Assembly (NCBI RefSeq): GCF_029227915.1
Contig: NC_079879.1
Location: forward strand, 28,588,501-28,652,500
Source of the DNA: Hydractinia symbiolongicarpus
Lineage: Eukaryota > Cnidaria > Hydrozoa > Anthoathecata > Hydractiniidae
Length of the DNA: 64,000 bases
Direction: 5' to 3'
A model generated the notes under the pieces. The model saw only the letters and a program-made list of their open reading frames with translations. It was not told where the DNA came from and made no database searches. Shown here one piece after another: positions 37,831 through 50,473 of this stretch (position 1 is the first letter of the stretch; every line of letters starts with the position of its first letter). A program made the translations under genes and the position numbers.

Positions 37831-38814
37831 AAAAATCGTTTGGGAAATGAGTTTACTCCCTGGGTACTTTCTTTGTATACTTTTGACTATATGGGCCGAG
37901 TCCGGGATTTACGGGAAATCGCAGGTTTTCGTTTGCTGGCGATTAAACTTCTTCTATTCAGCGTCTCATAAAAAATGAAAACATTTTTGAAAACTACAAG
38001 TTTCATGCGTTTTAGTGGTGAAAAAATAAATTAAAAAATCGTTCGGGAAATGAGTTTACTCCCTGGGTACTTTCTTTGTATACTTTTGACTATACGGGCC
38101 AAGCCCGGGATTTACGGGAAATCGCGGGTTTTTGTTTGCCGGCGATTAAACTTCTTTTATTCAGCGTCTCATCAAAAATGAAAACAATTTTAAAAACTAC
38201 AAGTCTCATGCGTTTTAGTGGTGAAGAAATAAATTAAAAAATCATTCGGGAAATGAGTTTACTCCCTGGGTACTTTCTTTGTATACTTTTGACTATACGG
38301 GCCAAGCCCGGGATTTACGGGAAATCGCGGGTTTTCGTTTGCCGGCGATTAAACTTCTTTTATTCAGCGTCTCATCAAAAATGAAAACAATTTTAAAAAC
38401 TACAAGTCTTATGCGTTTTAGTGGTGAAAAAATAATTTAAAAAATCGTTCTGGAAATGAGTTTACTCACAGGGTACTTTTTTTGTATACATTCGACTATA
38501 CGGGAAAAGCCCGGGATTTACGGGAAATCGCGGGTTTTCGTTTGCCGGCGATTAAACCTCTTTTATTCAGCGTCTCATCAAAAATGAAAACATTTTTGAG
38601 AACTACAAGACTCATGCGTTTTAGTGGTGAAAAAATAATTTGAAAAATCGTTCGGGAAATGAGTTTACTCCCTGGGTACTTTCTTTGTATACTTTTGACT
38701 ATACGGGCCGAGTCCGGGATTTACGGAAAATCGCAGGTTTTCGTTTGCTGGCGATTAAACTTCTTCTATTCAGCGTCTCATCAAAAATGAAAACATTTTT
38801 GAAAACTACAAGTC
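37191..38814 (+). repeat. 8-mer unit of a shifted set (1624 bp), copy 1
   Basis: This block matches 38815-40270 at 1624 bp. Markers: TCTCAAGCG (37191 and 38815), GATTATACGGG (37682 and 39306), TTCTTCTATTCAG with AGTTTCATGCG, AATCATTCGGG (38240 and 39864), and AATTTGAAAAATCG (38638 and 40262). It overlaps the right part of the preceding 8-mer and so shares its TTGAGAAC and GATTATAC monomers. Confidence 0.8.
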
Positions 38815-40270
38815 TCAAGCGTTTTAGTGGTGAAGAAATAAATTAAAAAATCGTTCGGGAAATGAGTTTACTCCCTGGGTACTTTCTTTGTATACTTTTG
38901 ACTATACGGGCCAAGCCCGGGATTTACGGGAAATCGCGGGTTTTCGTTTGCCGGCGATTAAACTTCTTTTATTCAGCGTCTCATCAAAAATGAAAACAAT
39001 TTTGAAAACTACAAGTCTTATGCGTTTTAGTGGTGAAAAAATAATTTAAAAAATCGTTCTGGAAATGAGTTTACTCACAGGGTACTTTTTTTGTATACAT
39101 TCGACTATACGGGCCAAGCCCGGGATTTACGGGAAATCGCGGGTTTTCGTTTGCCGGCGATTAAACCTCTTTTATTCAGCGTCTCATCAAAAATGAAAAC
39201 ATTTTTGAGAACTACAAGACTCATGCGTTTTAGTGGTGAAAAAATAATTTAAAAAATCGTTCGGGAAATGAGTTTACTCCCTGGGTACTTTCTTTGTATA
39301 CTTTTGATTATACGGGCCGAGTCCGGGATTTACGGGAAGTCGCGGGTTTTCGTTTGCCGGCGATTAAACTTCTTTTATTCAGCGTCTCATCAAAAATGAA
39401 AACATTTTTAAAAACTACAAGTCTCATGGGCTTTAGTGGTGAAATAATAATTTAAAAAATCGTTTGGGAAATGAGTTTACTCCCTGGGTACTTTCTTTGT
39501 ATACTTTTCACTATACGGGCCGAGTCCGGGATTTACGGGAAATCGCAGGTTTTCGTTTGCTGGCGATTAAACTTCTTCTATTCAGCGTCTCATCAAAAAT
39601 GAAAACATTTTTGAAAACTACAAGTTTCATGCGTTTTAGTGGTGAAAAAATAAATTAAAAAATCGTTCGGGAAATGAGTTTACTCCCTGGGTACTTTCTT
39701 TGTATACTTTTGGCTATACGGGCCAAGCCCGGGATTTACGGGAAATCGCGGGTTTTCGTTTGCCGGCGATTAAACTTCTTTTATTCAGCGTCTCATCAAA
39801 AATGAAAACAATTTTAAAAACTACAAGTCTCATGCGTTTTAGTGGTGAAAAAATAAATTAAAAAATCATTCGGGAAATGAGTTTACTCCCTGGGTACTTT
39901 CTTTGTATACTTTTGACTATACGGGCCAAGCCCGGGATTTACGGGAAATCGCGGGTTTTCGTTTGCCGGCGATTAAACTTCTTTTATTCAGCGTCTCATC
40001 AAAAATGAAAACAATTTTAAAAACTACAAGTTTTATGCGTTTTAGTGGTGAGAAAATAATTTAAAAAATCGTTCTGGAAATGAGTTTACTCACAGGGTAC
40101 TTTTTTTGTATACATTCGACTATACGGGCCAAGCCCGGGATTTACGGGAAATCGCGGGTTTTCGTTTGCCGGCGATTAAACCTCTTTTATTCAGCGTCTC
40201 ATCAAAAATGAAAACATTTTTGAGAACTACAAGACTCATGCGTTTTAGTGGTGAAAAAATAATTTGAAAA
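38815..40270 (+). repeat. 8-mer unit of a shifted set, copy 2
   Basis: Tandem partner of 37191-38814. Small differences include TTTTCACTATACGGG (39507), TTTTGGCTATACGGG (39709) and GGTGAGAAAATAA (near 40046). No gene is seen. Confidence 0.8.
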
Positions 40271-41410
40271 ATCGTTCGGGAAATAAGTTTACTCCCTGGG
40301 TACTTTCTTTGTATACTTTTGATTATACGGGCCGAGTCCGGGATTTACGGGAAGTCGCGGGTTTTCGTTTGCCGGCGATTAAACTCCTTTTATTCAGCGT
40401 CTCATCAAAAATGAAAACATTTTTAAAAACTACAAGTCTCATGGGCTTTAGTGGTGAAATAATAATTTAAAAAATCGTTTGGGAAATGAGTTTACTCCCT
40501 GGGTACTTTCTTTGTATACTTTTGACTATACGGGCCGAGTCCGGGATTTACGGAAAATCGCAGGTTTTCGTTTGCTGGCGATTAAACTTCTTCTATTCAG
40601 CGTCTCATCAAAAATGAAAACATTTTTGAAAACTACAAGTTTCATGCGTTTTAGTGGTGAAAAAATAAATTAAAAAATCGTTCGGGAAATGAGTTTACTC
40701 CCTGGGTACTTTCTTTGTATACTTTTGACTATACGGGCCGAGTCCGGGATTTACGGGAAGTCGCGGGTTTTCGTTTGCCGGCGATTAAACTTCTTTTATT
40801 CAGCGTCTCATCAAAAATGAAAACATTTTTAAAAACTACAAGTCTCATGGGCTTTAGTGGTGAAAAAATAATTTAAAAAATCGTTCTGGAAAAGAGTTTA
40901 CTCACAGGGTACTTTTTTGTATACATTCGACTATACGGGCCAAGCCCGGGATTTACGGGAAATCGCGGGTTTTCGTTTGCCGGCGATTAAACCTCTTTTA
41001 TTCAGCGTCTCATCAAAAATGAAAACATTTTTGAAAACTACAAGACTCATACGTTTTAGTGGTGAAAAAATAATTTAAAAAATCGTTCGGGAAATGAGTT
41101 TACACCCTGGGTACTTTCTTTATATACTTTTGACTTTACAGGGCCGAGTCCGGGATTTACGGGAAATCGCAGGTTTTCGTTTGCCGGCGATTAAACTTCT
41201 TTTATTCAGCGTCTTATCAAAAATGAAAACAAGTTTTAAGACTACAAGTCTCATGCGTTTTAGTGGTGAAAAAATAATTTAAAAAATCGTTCGGGAAATG
41301 AGTTTACTCCTTGGGTACTTTCTTTGTATACTTTTGACTATACGGGCCAAGCCCGGAATTTACGGGAAGTCGCGGGGTTTCGTTTGCCGGCGATTAAACT
41401 TCTTTTATTC
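39990..41410 (+). repeat. 7-mer unit (1421 bp), copy 1
   Basis: This block matches 41411-42846 at 1421 bp. Shared private markers: AATTTGAAAAATCG (40262 and 41683), TTAAACTCCTTTT, GGAAAAGAGTTTACTC with a two-base-short TACTTTTTTGTATAC (near 40889 and 42310), CTTTATATACTTTTGACTTT, GCGTCTTATC, CTCCTTGG and CCCGGAATTTAC. Confidence 0.83.
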
Positions 41411-42846
41411 AGCGTCTCATCAAAAATGAAAACAATTTTAAAAACTACAAGTCTTATGCGTTTTAGTGGTGAAAAAATAATTTAAAAAATCGTTCTGGAA
41501 ATGAGTTTACTCACAGGGTACTTTTTTTGTATACATTCGACTATACGGGCCAAGCCCGGGATTTACGGGAAATCGCGGGTTTTCGTTTGCCGGCGATTAA
41601 ACCTCTTTTATTCAGCGTCTCATCAAAAATGAAAACATTTTTGAGAACTACAAGACTCATGCGTTTTAGTGGTGAAAAAATAATTTGAAAAATCGTTCGG
41701 GAAATGAGTTTACTCCCTGGGTACTTTCTTTGTATACTTTTGATTATACGGGCCGAGTCCGGGATTTACGGGAAGTCGCGGGTTTTCGTTTGCCGGCGAT
41801 TAAACTCCTTTTATTCAGCGTCTCATCAAAAATAAAAACATTTTTAAAAACTACAAGTCTCATGGGCTTTAGTGGTGAAATAATAATTTAAAAAATCGTT
41901 TGGGAAATGAGTTTACTCCCTGGGTACTTTCTTTGTATACTTTTGACTATACGGGCCGAGTCCGGGATTTACGGAAAATCGCAGGTTTTCGTTTGCTGGC
42001 GATTAAACTTCTTCTATTCAGCGTCTCATCAAAAATGAAAACATTTTTGAAAACTACAAGTTTCATGCGTTTTAGTGGTGAAAAAATAAATTAAAAAATC
42101 GTTCGGGAAATGAGTTTACTCCCTGGGTACTTTCTTTGTATACTTTTGACTATACGGGCCGAGTCCGGGATTTACGGGAAGTCGCGGGTTTTCGTTTGCC
42201 GGCGATTAAACTTCTTTTATTCAGCGTCTCATCAAAAATGAAAACATTTTTAAAAACTACAAGTCTCATGGGCTTTAGTGGTGAAAAAATAATTTAAAAA
42301 ATCGTTCTGGAAAAGAGTTTACTCACAGGGTACTTTTTTGTATACATTCGACTATACGGGCCAAGCCCGGGATTTACGGGAAATCGCGGGTTTTCGTTTG
42401 CCGGCGATTAAACCTCTTTTATTCAGCGTCTCATCAAAAATGAAAACATTTTTGAAAACTACAAGACTCATACGTTTTAGTGGTGAAAAAATAATTTAAA
42501 AAATCGTTCGGGAAATGAATTTACACCCTGGGTACTTTCTTTATATACTTTTGACTTTACAGGCCGAGTCCGGGATTTACGGGAAATCGCAGGTTTTCGT
42601 TTGCCGGCGATTAAACTTCTTTTATTCAGCGTCTTATCAAAAATGAAAACAAGTTTTAAGACTACAAGTCTCATGCGTTTTAGTGGTGAAAAAATAATTT
42701 AAAAAATCGTTCGGGAAATGAGTTTACTCCTTGGATACTTTCTTTGTATACTTTTGACTATACGGGCCAAGCCCGGAATTTACGGGAAGTCGCGGGGTTT
42801 CGTTTGCCGGCGATTAAACTTCTTTTATTCAGCGTCTCATCAAAAA
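41411..42846 (+). repeat. 7-mer unit (1421 bp), copy 2
   Basis: Tandem partner of 39990-41410. Differences: AAAAATAAAAAC near 41830, ATGAATTTACACCC near 42517, CTCCTTGGATAC near 42728, and one less G in ACAGGCCGAG than copy 1 (ACAGGGCCGAG near 41139). Confidence 0.83.
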
Positions 42847-43959
42847 TGAAAACATTTTTAAAAACTACAAGTCTCATGGGCTTTAGTGGTGAAATAATAA
42901 TTTAAAAAATCGTTTGGGAAATGAGTTTACTCACAGGGTACTTTCTTTGTATACTTTTGACTATACGGGCCGAGTCCGGGATTTACGGGAAATCGCAGGT
43001 TTTCGTTTGCTGGCGATTAAACTTCTTCTATTCAGCGTCTCATCAAAAATGAAAACAAGTTTGAAGACTACAAGTCTTATGCGTTTTAGTGGTGAAAAAA
43101 TAATTTAAAAAATCGTTCGGGAAATGAGTTTACTCCCTGGGTACTTTCTTTGTATACTTTTGACTATACGGACCAAGCCCGGGATTTACGGGAAGTCGCG
43201 GGTTTTCGTTTGCCGGCGATTAAACTTCTTTTATTCAGCGTCTCATCAAAAATGAAAACATTTTTAAAAACTACAAGTCTCATAGGCTTTAGTGGTGAAA
43301 TAATAATTTAAAAAATCGTTTGGGAAATGAGTTTACTCCCTGGGTACTTTCTTTGTATACTTTTGACTATACGGGCCGAGTCCGGGATTTACGGGAAATC
43401 GCAGGTTTTCGTTTGCTGGCGATTAAACTTCTTCTATTCAGCGTCTCATCAAAAATGAAAACATTTTTAAAAACTACAAGTCTTATGCGTTTTAGTGGTG
43501 AAAAAATAATTTAAAAAATCGTTCTGGAAATGAGTTTACTCACAGGGTACTTTTTTTGTATACATTCGACTATACGGGCCAAGCCCGGGATTTACGGGAA
43601 ATCGCGGGTTTTCGTTTGCCGGCGATTAAACCTCTTTTATTCAGCGTCTCATCAAAAATGAAAACAATTTTGAAAACTACAAGACTCATGCGTTTTAGTG
43701 GTGAAAAAGTAATTTAAAAAATCGTTCGGGAAATTAGTTTACTCCCTGTGTACTTTTTTTGTATACTTTTGACTATACGGGCCGAGTCCGGGATTTACGG
43801 GAAGTCGCGGGTTTTCGTTGGCCGGCGATTAAACTTCTTTTATTCAGCGTCTCATCAAAAATGAAAACATTTTTAAAAACTACAAGTCTCATGGGCTTTA
43901 TGGTGAAAAAATAATTTAAAAGATCGTTCTGGAAATGAGTTTACTCACAGGGTACTTTT
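42847..43959 (+). repeat. Mosaic of Q and R monomers
   Basis: A hybrid near 43050 joins a TTGCTGGCG/TTCTTCTATTCAG front to a CAAGTTTGAAGAC end. ACGGACCAAGCCC (near 43158) and CTCATAGGCTTT recur near 29976 and 45810. CCCTGTGTACTTT (near 43745) recurs near 27914. GGCTTTATGGTG near 43894 has lost bases. No gene is seen. Confidence 0.72.
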
Positions 43960-46735
43960 TTTGTATACATTCGACTATACGGGCCAAGCCCGGGATTTAC
44001 GGGAAATCGCGGGTTTTCGTTTGCCGGCGATTAAACCTCTTTTATTCAGCGTCTCATCAAAAATGAAAACATTTTTGAAAACTACAAGACTCATACGTTT
44101 TAGTGGTGAAAAAATAATTTAAAAAATCGTTCGGGAAATGAGTTTACACCCTGGGTACTTTCTTTGTATACTTTTGACTTTACAAGCCGAGTCCGGGATT
44201 TACGGGAAATTGCAGGTTTTCGTTTGCCGGCGATTAAACTTCTTTTATTCAGCGTCTTATCAAAAATGAAAACAAGTTTTAAGACTACAAGTCTCATGCG
44301 TTTTAGTGGTGAAAAAATAATTTAAAAAATCGTTCGGGAAATGAGTTTACTCCTTGGGTACTTTCTTTGTATACTTTTGACTATACGGGCCAAGCCCGGG
44401 ATTTACGGGAAGTCGCGGGGTTTCGTTTGCCGGCGATTAAACTTCTTTTATTCAGCGTCTCATCAAAAATGAAAACATTTTTAAAAACTACAAGTCTCAT
44501 GGGCTTTAGTGGTGAAATAATAATTTAAAAAATCGTTTGGGAAATGAGTTTACTCACAGGGTACTTTTTTGTATACTTTTGACTTTACAGGCCGAGTCCG
44601 GAATTTACGGGAAATCGCAGGTTTTCGTTTGCCGGCGATTAAACTTCTTTTATTCAGCGTCTCATCAAAAATGAAAAGAAGTTTGAAGACTACAAGTCTC
44701 ATGCGTTTTAGTGGTGAAAAAATAATTTAAAAAATCGTTCGGGAAATGAGTTTACTCCCTGGGTACTTTCTTTGTATACTTTTGACCATACGGGCAAAGC
44801 CCGGGATTTACGCAAAGTCGCGGGTTTTCGTTTGGCGGCGATTAAACTTCTTTTATTCAGCGTCTCATCAAAAATGAAAACATTTTTTAAAACTACAAGT
44901 CTCATGGGCTTTAGTGGTGAAATAATAATTTAAAAAATCGTTCGTGAAATGAGTTTACACCCTGGGTACTTTCTTTGTATACTTTTGACTATGCGGGCCG
45001 AGTCCGGGATTTACGGGAAATCGCAGGTTTTCGTTTGCCGGAGAGTAAACTTCTTTCATTCAGCGTCTCATCAAAAATGAAAACAATTTTGAAAACTACA
45101 AGTCTTATGCGTTTTAGTGGTGAAAAAATAATTTAAAAAATCGTTCTGGAAATGAGTTTACTCACAGGGTACTTTTTTTGTATACATTCGACTATACGGG
45201 CCAAGCCCGGGATTTACGGGAAATCGCGGGTTTTCGTTTGCCGGCGATTAAACCTCTTTTATTCAGCGTCTCATCAAAAATGAAAACATTTTTGAGAACT
45301 ACAAGACCCATGCGTTTTAGTGGTGAAAAAATAATTTAAAAAATCGTTCGGGAAATGAGTTTACTCCCTGGGTACTTTCTTTGTATACTTTTGATTATAC
45401 GGGCCGAGTCCGGGATTTACGGGAAGTCGCGGGTTTTCGTTTGCCGGCGATTAAACTTCTTTTATTCAGCGTCTCATCAAAAATGAAAACATTTTTAAAA
45501 ACTACAAGTCTCATGGGCTTTAGTGGTGAAATAATAATTTAAATAATCGTTCGGGAAATGAGTTTACACCCTGGGTACTTTCTTTGTATACTTTTGACTT
45601 TACAGGCCGAGTCCGGGATTTACGGGAAATCGCAGGTTTTCGTTTGCCGGCGATTAAACTTCTTTTATTCAGCGTCTCATCAAAAATGAAAACAAGTTTG
45701 AAGACTACAAGTCTTATGCGTTTTAGTGGTGAAAAAATAATTTAAAAAATCGTTCGGGAAATGAGTTTACTCCCTGGGTACTTTCTTTGTATACTTTTGA
45801 CTATACGGACCAAGCCCGGGATTTACGGAAAGTCGCGGGTTTTCGTTTGCCGGCAATTAAACTTCTTTTATTCAGCGTCTCATCAAAAATGAAAACATTT
45901 TTAAAAACTACAAGTCTCATAGGCTTTAGTGGTGAAATAATAATTTAAAAAATCGTTTGGGAAATGAGTTTACTCCCTGGGTACTTTCTTTGTATACTTT
46001 TGACTATACGGGCCGAGTCCGGGATTTACGGGAAATCGCAGGTTTTCGTTTGCTGGCGATTAAACTTCTTCTATTCAGCGTCTCATCAAAAATGAAAACA
46101 TTTTTGAAAACTACAAGTTTCATGCGTTTTAGTGGTGAAAAAATAAATTAAAAAATCGTTCGGGAAATGAGTTTACTCCCTGGGTACTTTCTTTGTATAC
46201 TTTTGACTATACGGGCCAAGCCCGGGATTTACGGGAAATCGCGGGTTTTCGTTTGCCGGCGATTAAACTTCTTTTATTCAGCGTCTCATCAAAAATGAAA
46301 ACAATTTTAAAAACTACAAGTCTTATGCGTTTTAGTGGTGAAAAAATAATTTAAAAAATCGTTCTGGAAATGAGTTTACTCACAGGGTACTTTTTTTGTA
46401 TACATTCGACTATACGGGTCAAGCCCGGGATTTATGGGAAATCGCGGGTTTTCGTTTGCCGGCGATTAAACCTCTTTTATTCAGCGTCTCATCAAAAATG
46501 AAAACATTTTTGAAAACTACAAGACTCGTGCGTTTCAGTGGTGAAAAAGTAATTTAAAAAATCTTTCGGGAAATGAGTTTACTCCCTGGGTACTTTCTTT
46601 GTATACTTTTGACTATACGGGCCGAGTCCGGGATTTACGGGAAGTTGCGGGTTTTCGTTTGCCGGCGATTAAACTTCTTTTATTCAGCGTCTCATCAAAA
46701 ATGAAAACATTTTTATAAACTACAAGTCTCATGGG
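43960..46735 (+). repeat. Right copy of the 28.13-30.9 kb segment
   Basis: This copy has the same order of rare monomer types as the left copy at an offset of 15830/15829 bp. Private differences here: TTTGGCGGCG (44833), GCCGGAGAGTAAAC (near 45040), a two-base-short TACTTTTTTGTATAC near 44562 and AAGACCCATGCG (45305). It is followed without a gap by the 11-mer-offset block. Confidence 0.8.
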
Positions 46736-48240
46736 CTTTAGTGGTGAAAAAATAATTTAAAAAATCGTTCTGGAAATGAGTTTACTCACAGGGTACTTTT
46801 TTTGTATACATTCGACTATACGGGCCAAGCCCGGGATTTACGGGAAATCGCCGGTTTTCGTTTGCCGGCGATTAAACCTCTTTTATTCAGCGTCTCATCA
46901 AAAATGAAAACATTTTTGAAAACTACAAGACTCATACGTTTTAGTGGTGAAAAAATAATTTAAAAAATCGTTCGGGAAATGAGTTTACACCCTGGGTACC
47001 TTCTTTGTATACTTTTGACTTTACAGGCCGAGTCCGGGATTTAAGGGAAATCGCAGGTTTTCAATTGCCGGCGTTTAAACTTCTTTTATTCAGTGTCTCA
47101 TCAAAAATGAAAACAAGTTTTAAGACTACAAGTCTCATGCGTTTTAGTGGTGAAAAAATAATTTAAAAAATCGTTCGGGAAATAAGTTTACTCCTTGGGT
47201 ACTTTCTTTGTATACTTTTGACTATACGGGCCAAGCCCGGGATTTACGGGAAGTCGCGGGGTTTCGTTTGCCGGCGATTAAACCTCTTTTATTCAGCGTC
47301 TCATCAAAAATGAAAACATTTTTGAAAACTACAAGACTCATGCGTTTCAGTGGTGAAAAAGTAATTTAAAAAATCGTTCGGGAAATGAGTTTACTCCCTG
47401 GGTACTTTCTTTGTATACTTTTGACTATACGGGCCGAGTCCGGGATTTACGGGAAGTCGCGGGTTTTCGTTTGCCGGCGATTAAACTTCTTTTATTCAGC
47501 GTCTCATCAAAAATGAAAACATTTTTAAAAACTACAAGTCTCATGGGCTTTAGTGGTGAAAAAATAATTTAAAAAATAGTTCTGGAAATGAGTTTACTCA
47601 CAGGGTACTTTTTTTGTATACATTCGACTATACGGGCCAAGCCCGGGATTTACGGGAAATCGCGGGTTTTCGTTTGCCGGCGATTAAACCTCTTTTATTC
47701 AGCGTCTCATCAAAAATGAAAACATTTTTGAAAACTACAAGACTCATACGTTTTAGTGGTGAAAAAATAATTTAAAAAATCGTTCGGGAAATGAGTTTAC
47801 ACCCTGGGTACTTTCTTTGTATACTTTTGACTTTACAGGCCGAGTCTGGGATTTACGGGAAATCGCAGGTTTTCGTTTGCCGGCGATTAAACTTCTTTTA
47901 TTCAGCGTCTCATCAAAAATGAAAACAAGTTTTAAGACTACAAGTCTCATGCGTTTTAGTGTTGAAAAAATAATTTAAAAAATCGTTCGGGAAATGAGTT
48001 TACTCCTTGGGTACTTTCTTTGTATACTTTTGACTATACGGGCCAAGCCCGGGATTTACGGGAAGTCGCTGGGTTTCGTTTGCCGGCGATTAAACTTCTT
48101 TTATTCAGCGTCTCATCAAAAATGAAAACATTTTTAAAAACTACAAGTCTCAAGGGCTTTAGTGGTGAAAAAATAATTTAAAAAATCGTTCTGGAAATGA
48201 GTTTACTCACAGGGTACTTTTTTTGTATACATTCGACTAT
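46650..48240 (+). repeat. Block duplicated at 11-mer offset (2233 bp), copy 1
   Basis: This block matches 48883-50473. Markers: CATTTTTATAAAC (46708 and 48941), GCCGGCGTTTAAAC (near 47070 and 49303), AAAATAGTTCTGG (47572 and 49805), GAGTCTGGGATTT, TTTAGTGTTGAAAAAATAA, GTCGCTGGGTTTCG (48066 and 50299) and TCTCAAGGGCTTT (48148 and 50381). Confidence 0.83.
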
Positions 48241-48264
48241 ACGGGTCAAGCCCGGGATTTATGG

Positions 48265-49076
48265 GAAATCGCGGGTTTTCGTTTGCCGGCGATTAAACCT
48301 CTTTTATTCAGCGTCTCATCAAAAATGAAAACATTTTTGAAAACTACAAGACTCGTGCGTTTCAGTGGTGAAAAAGTAATTTAAAAAATCGTTCGGGAAA
48401 TGAGTTTACTCCCTGGGTACTTTCTTTGTATACTTTTGACTATACGGGCCGAGTCCGGGATTTACGGGAAGTCGCGGGTTTTCGTTTGCCGGCGATTAAA
48501 CTTCTTTTATTCAGCGTCTCATCAAAAATGAAAACATTTTTATAAACTACAAGTCTCATGGGCTTTAGTGGTGAAAAAACAATTTAAAAAATCGTTCTGG
48601 AAATGAGTTTACTCACAGGGTACTTTTTTTGTATACATTCGACTATACGGGCCAAGCCCGGGATTTACGGGAAATCGCGGGTTTTCGTTTGCCGGCGATT
48701 AAACCTCTTTTATTCAGCGTCTCATCAAAAATGAAAACATTTTTGAAAACTACAAGACTCGTGCGTTTCAGTGGTGAAAAAGTAATTTAAAAAATCGTTC
48801 GGGAAATGAGTTTACTCCCTGGGTACTTTCTTTGTATACTTTTGACTATACGGGCCGAGTCCGGGATTTACGGGAAGTCGCGGGTTTTCGTTTGCCGGCG
48901 ATTAAACTTCTTTTATTCAGCGTCTCATCAAAAATGAAAACATTTTTATAAACTACAAGTCTCATGGGCTTTAGTGGTGAAAAAACAATTTAAAAAATCG
49001 TTCTGGAAATGAGTTTACTCACAGGGTACTTTTTTTGTATACATTCGACTATACGGGCCAAGCCCGGGATTTACGG
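48265..49076 (+). repeat. Two tandem 406-bp dimers
   Basis: About 48265-48670 and 48671-49076 match at 406 bp. Both contain CTCGTGCGTTTCAG with GAAAAAGTAATTT (48351 and 48757) and GAAAAAACAATTT (48571 and 48977). The same dimer type, with GGGTCAAGCCC and TTTATGGG, occurs at 30.6, 46.4 and 48.2 kb. Confidence 0.8.
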
Positions 49077-50473
49077 GAAATCGCGGGTTTTCGTTTGCCG
49101 GCGATTAAACCTCTTTTATTCAGCGTCTCATCAAAAATGAAAACATTTTTGAAAACTACAAGACTCATACGTTTTAGTGGTGAAAAAATAATTTAAAAAG
49201 TCGTTCGGGAAATGAGTTTACACCCTGGGTACTTTCTTTGTATACTTTTGACTTTACAGGCCGAGTCCAGGATTTACGGGAAATCGCAGGTTTTCATTTG
49301 CCGGCGTTTAAACTTCTTTTATTCAGCGTCTCATCAAAAATGAAAACAAGTTTTAAGACTACAAGTCTCATGCGTTTTAGTGGTGAAAAAATAATTTAAA
49401 AAATCGTTCGGGAAATGAGCTTACTCCTTGGGTACTTTCTTTGTATACTTTTGACTATACGGGCCAAGCCCGGGATTTACGGGAAGTCGCGGGGTTTCGT
49501 TTGCCGGCGATTAAACCTCTTTTATTCAGCGTCTCATCAAAAATGAAAACATTTTTGAAAACTACAAGACTCATGCGTTTCAGTGGTGAAAAAGTAATTT
49601 AAAAAATCGTTCGGGAAATGAGTTTACTCCCTGGGTACTTTCTTTGTATACTTTTGACTATACGGGCCGAGTCCGGGATTTACGGGAAGTCGCGGGTTTT
49701 CGTTTGCCGGCGATTAAACTTCTTTTATTCAGCGTCTCATCAAAAATGAAAACATTTTTAAAAACTACAAGTCTCATGGGCTTTAGTGGTGAAAAAATAA
49801 TTTAAAAAATAGTTCTGGAAATGAGTTTACTCACAGGGTACTTTTTTTGTATACATTCGACTATACGGGCCAAGCCCGGGATTTACGGGAAATCGCGGGT
49901 TTTCGTTTGCCGGCGATTAAACCTCTTTTATTCAGCGTCTCATCAAAAATGAAAACATTTTTGAAAACTACAAGACTCATACGTTTTAGTGGTGAAAAAA
50001 TAATTTAAAAAATCGTTCGGGAAATGAGTTTACACCCTGGGTACTTTCTTTGTATACTTTTGACTTTACAGGCCGAGTCTGGGATTTACGGGAAATCGCA
50101 GGTTTTCGTTTGCCGGCGATTAAACTTCTTTTATTCAGCGTCTCATCAAAAATGAAAACAAGTTTTAAGACTACAAGTCTCATGCGTTTTAGTGTTGAAA
50201 AAATAATTTAAAAAATCGTTCGGGAAATGAGTTTACTCCTTGGGTACTTTCTTTGTATACTTTTGACTATACGGGCCAAGCCCGGGATTTACGGGAAGTC
50301 GCTGGGTTTCGTTTGCCGGCGATTAAACTTCTTTTATTCAGCGTCTCATCAAAAATGAAAACTTTTTTAAAAACTACAAGTCTCAAGGGCTTTAGTGGTG
50401 AAAAAATAATTTAAAAAATCGTTCTGGAAATGAGTTTACTCACAGGGTACTTTTTTTGTATACATTCGACTAT
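48883..50473 (+). repeat. Block duplicated at 11-mer offset (2233 bp), copy 2
   Basis: Partner of 46650-48240. Differences: TTTTCATTTGCC (49293) against TTTTCAATTGCC (near 47060), GAGTCCAGGATTT near 49265, and AAAACTTTTTTAAAAAC near 50361. It overlaps the second 406-bp dimer. Confidence 0.82.
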
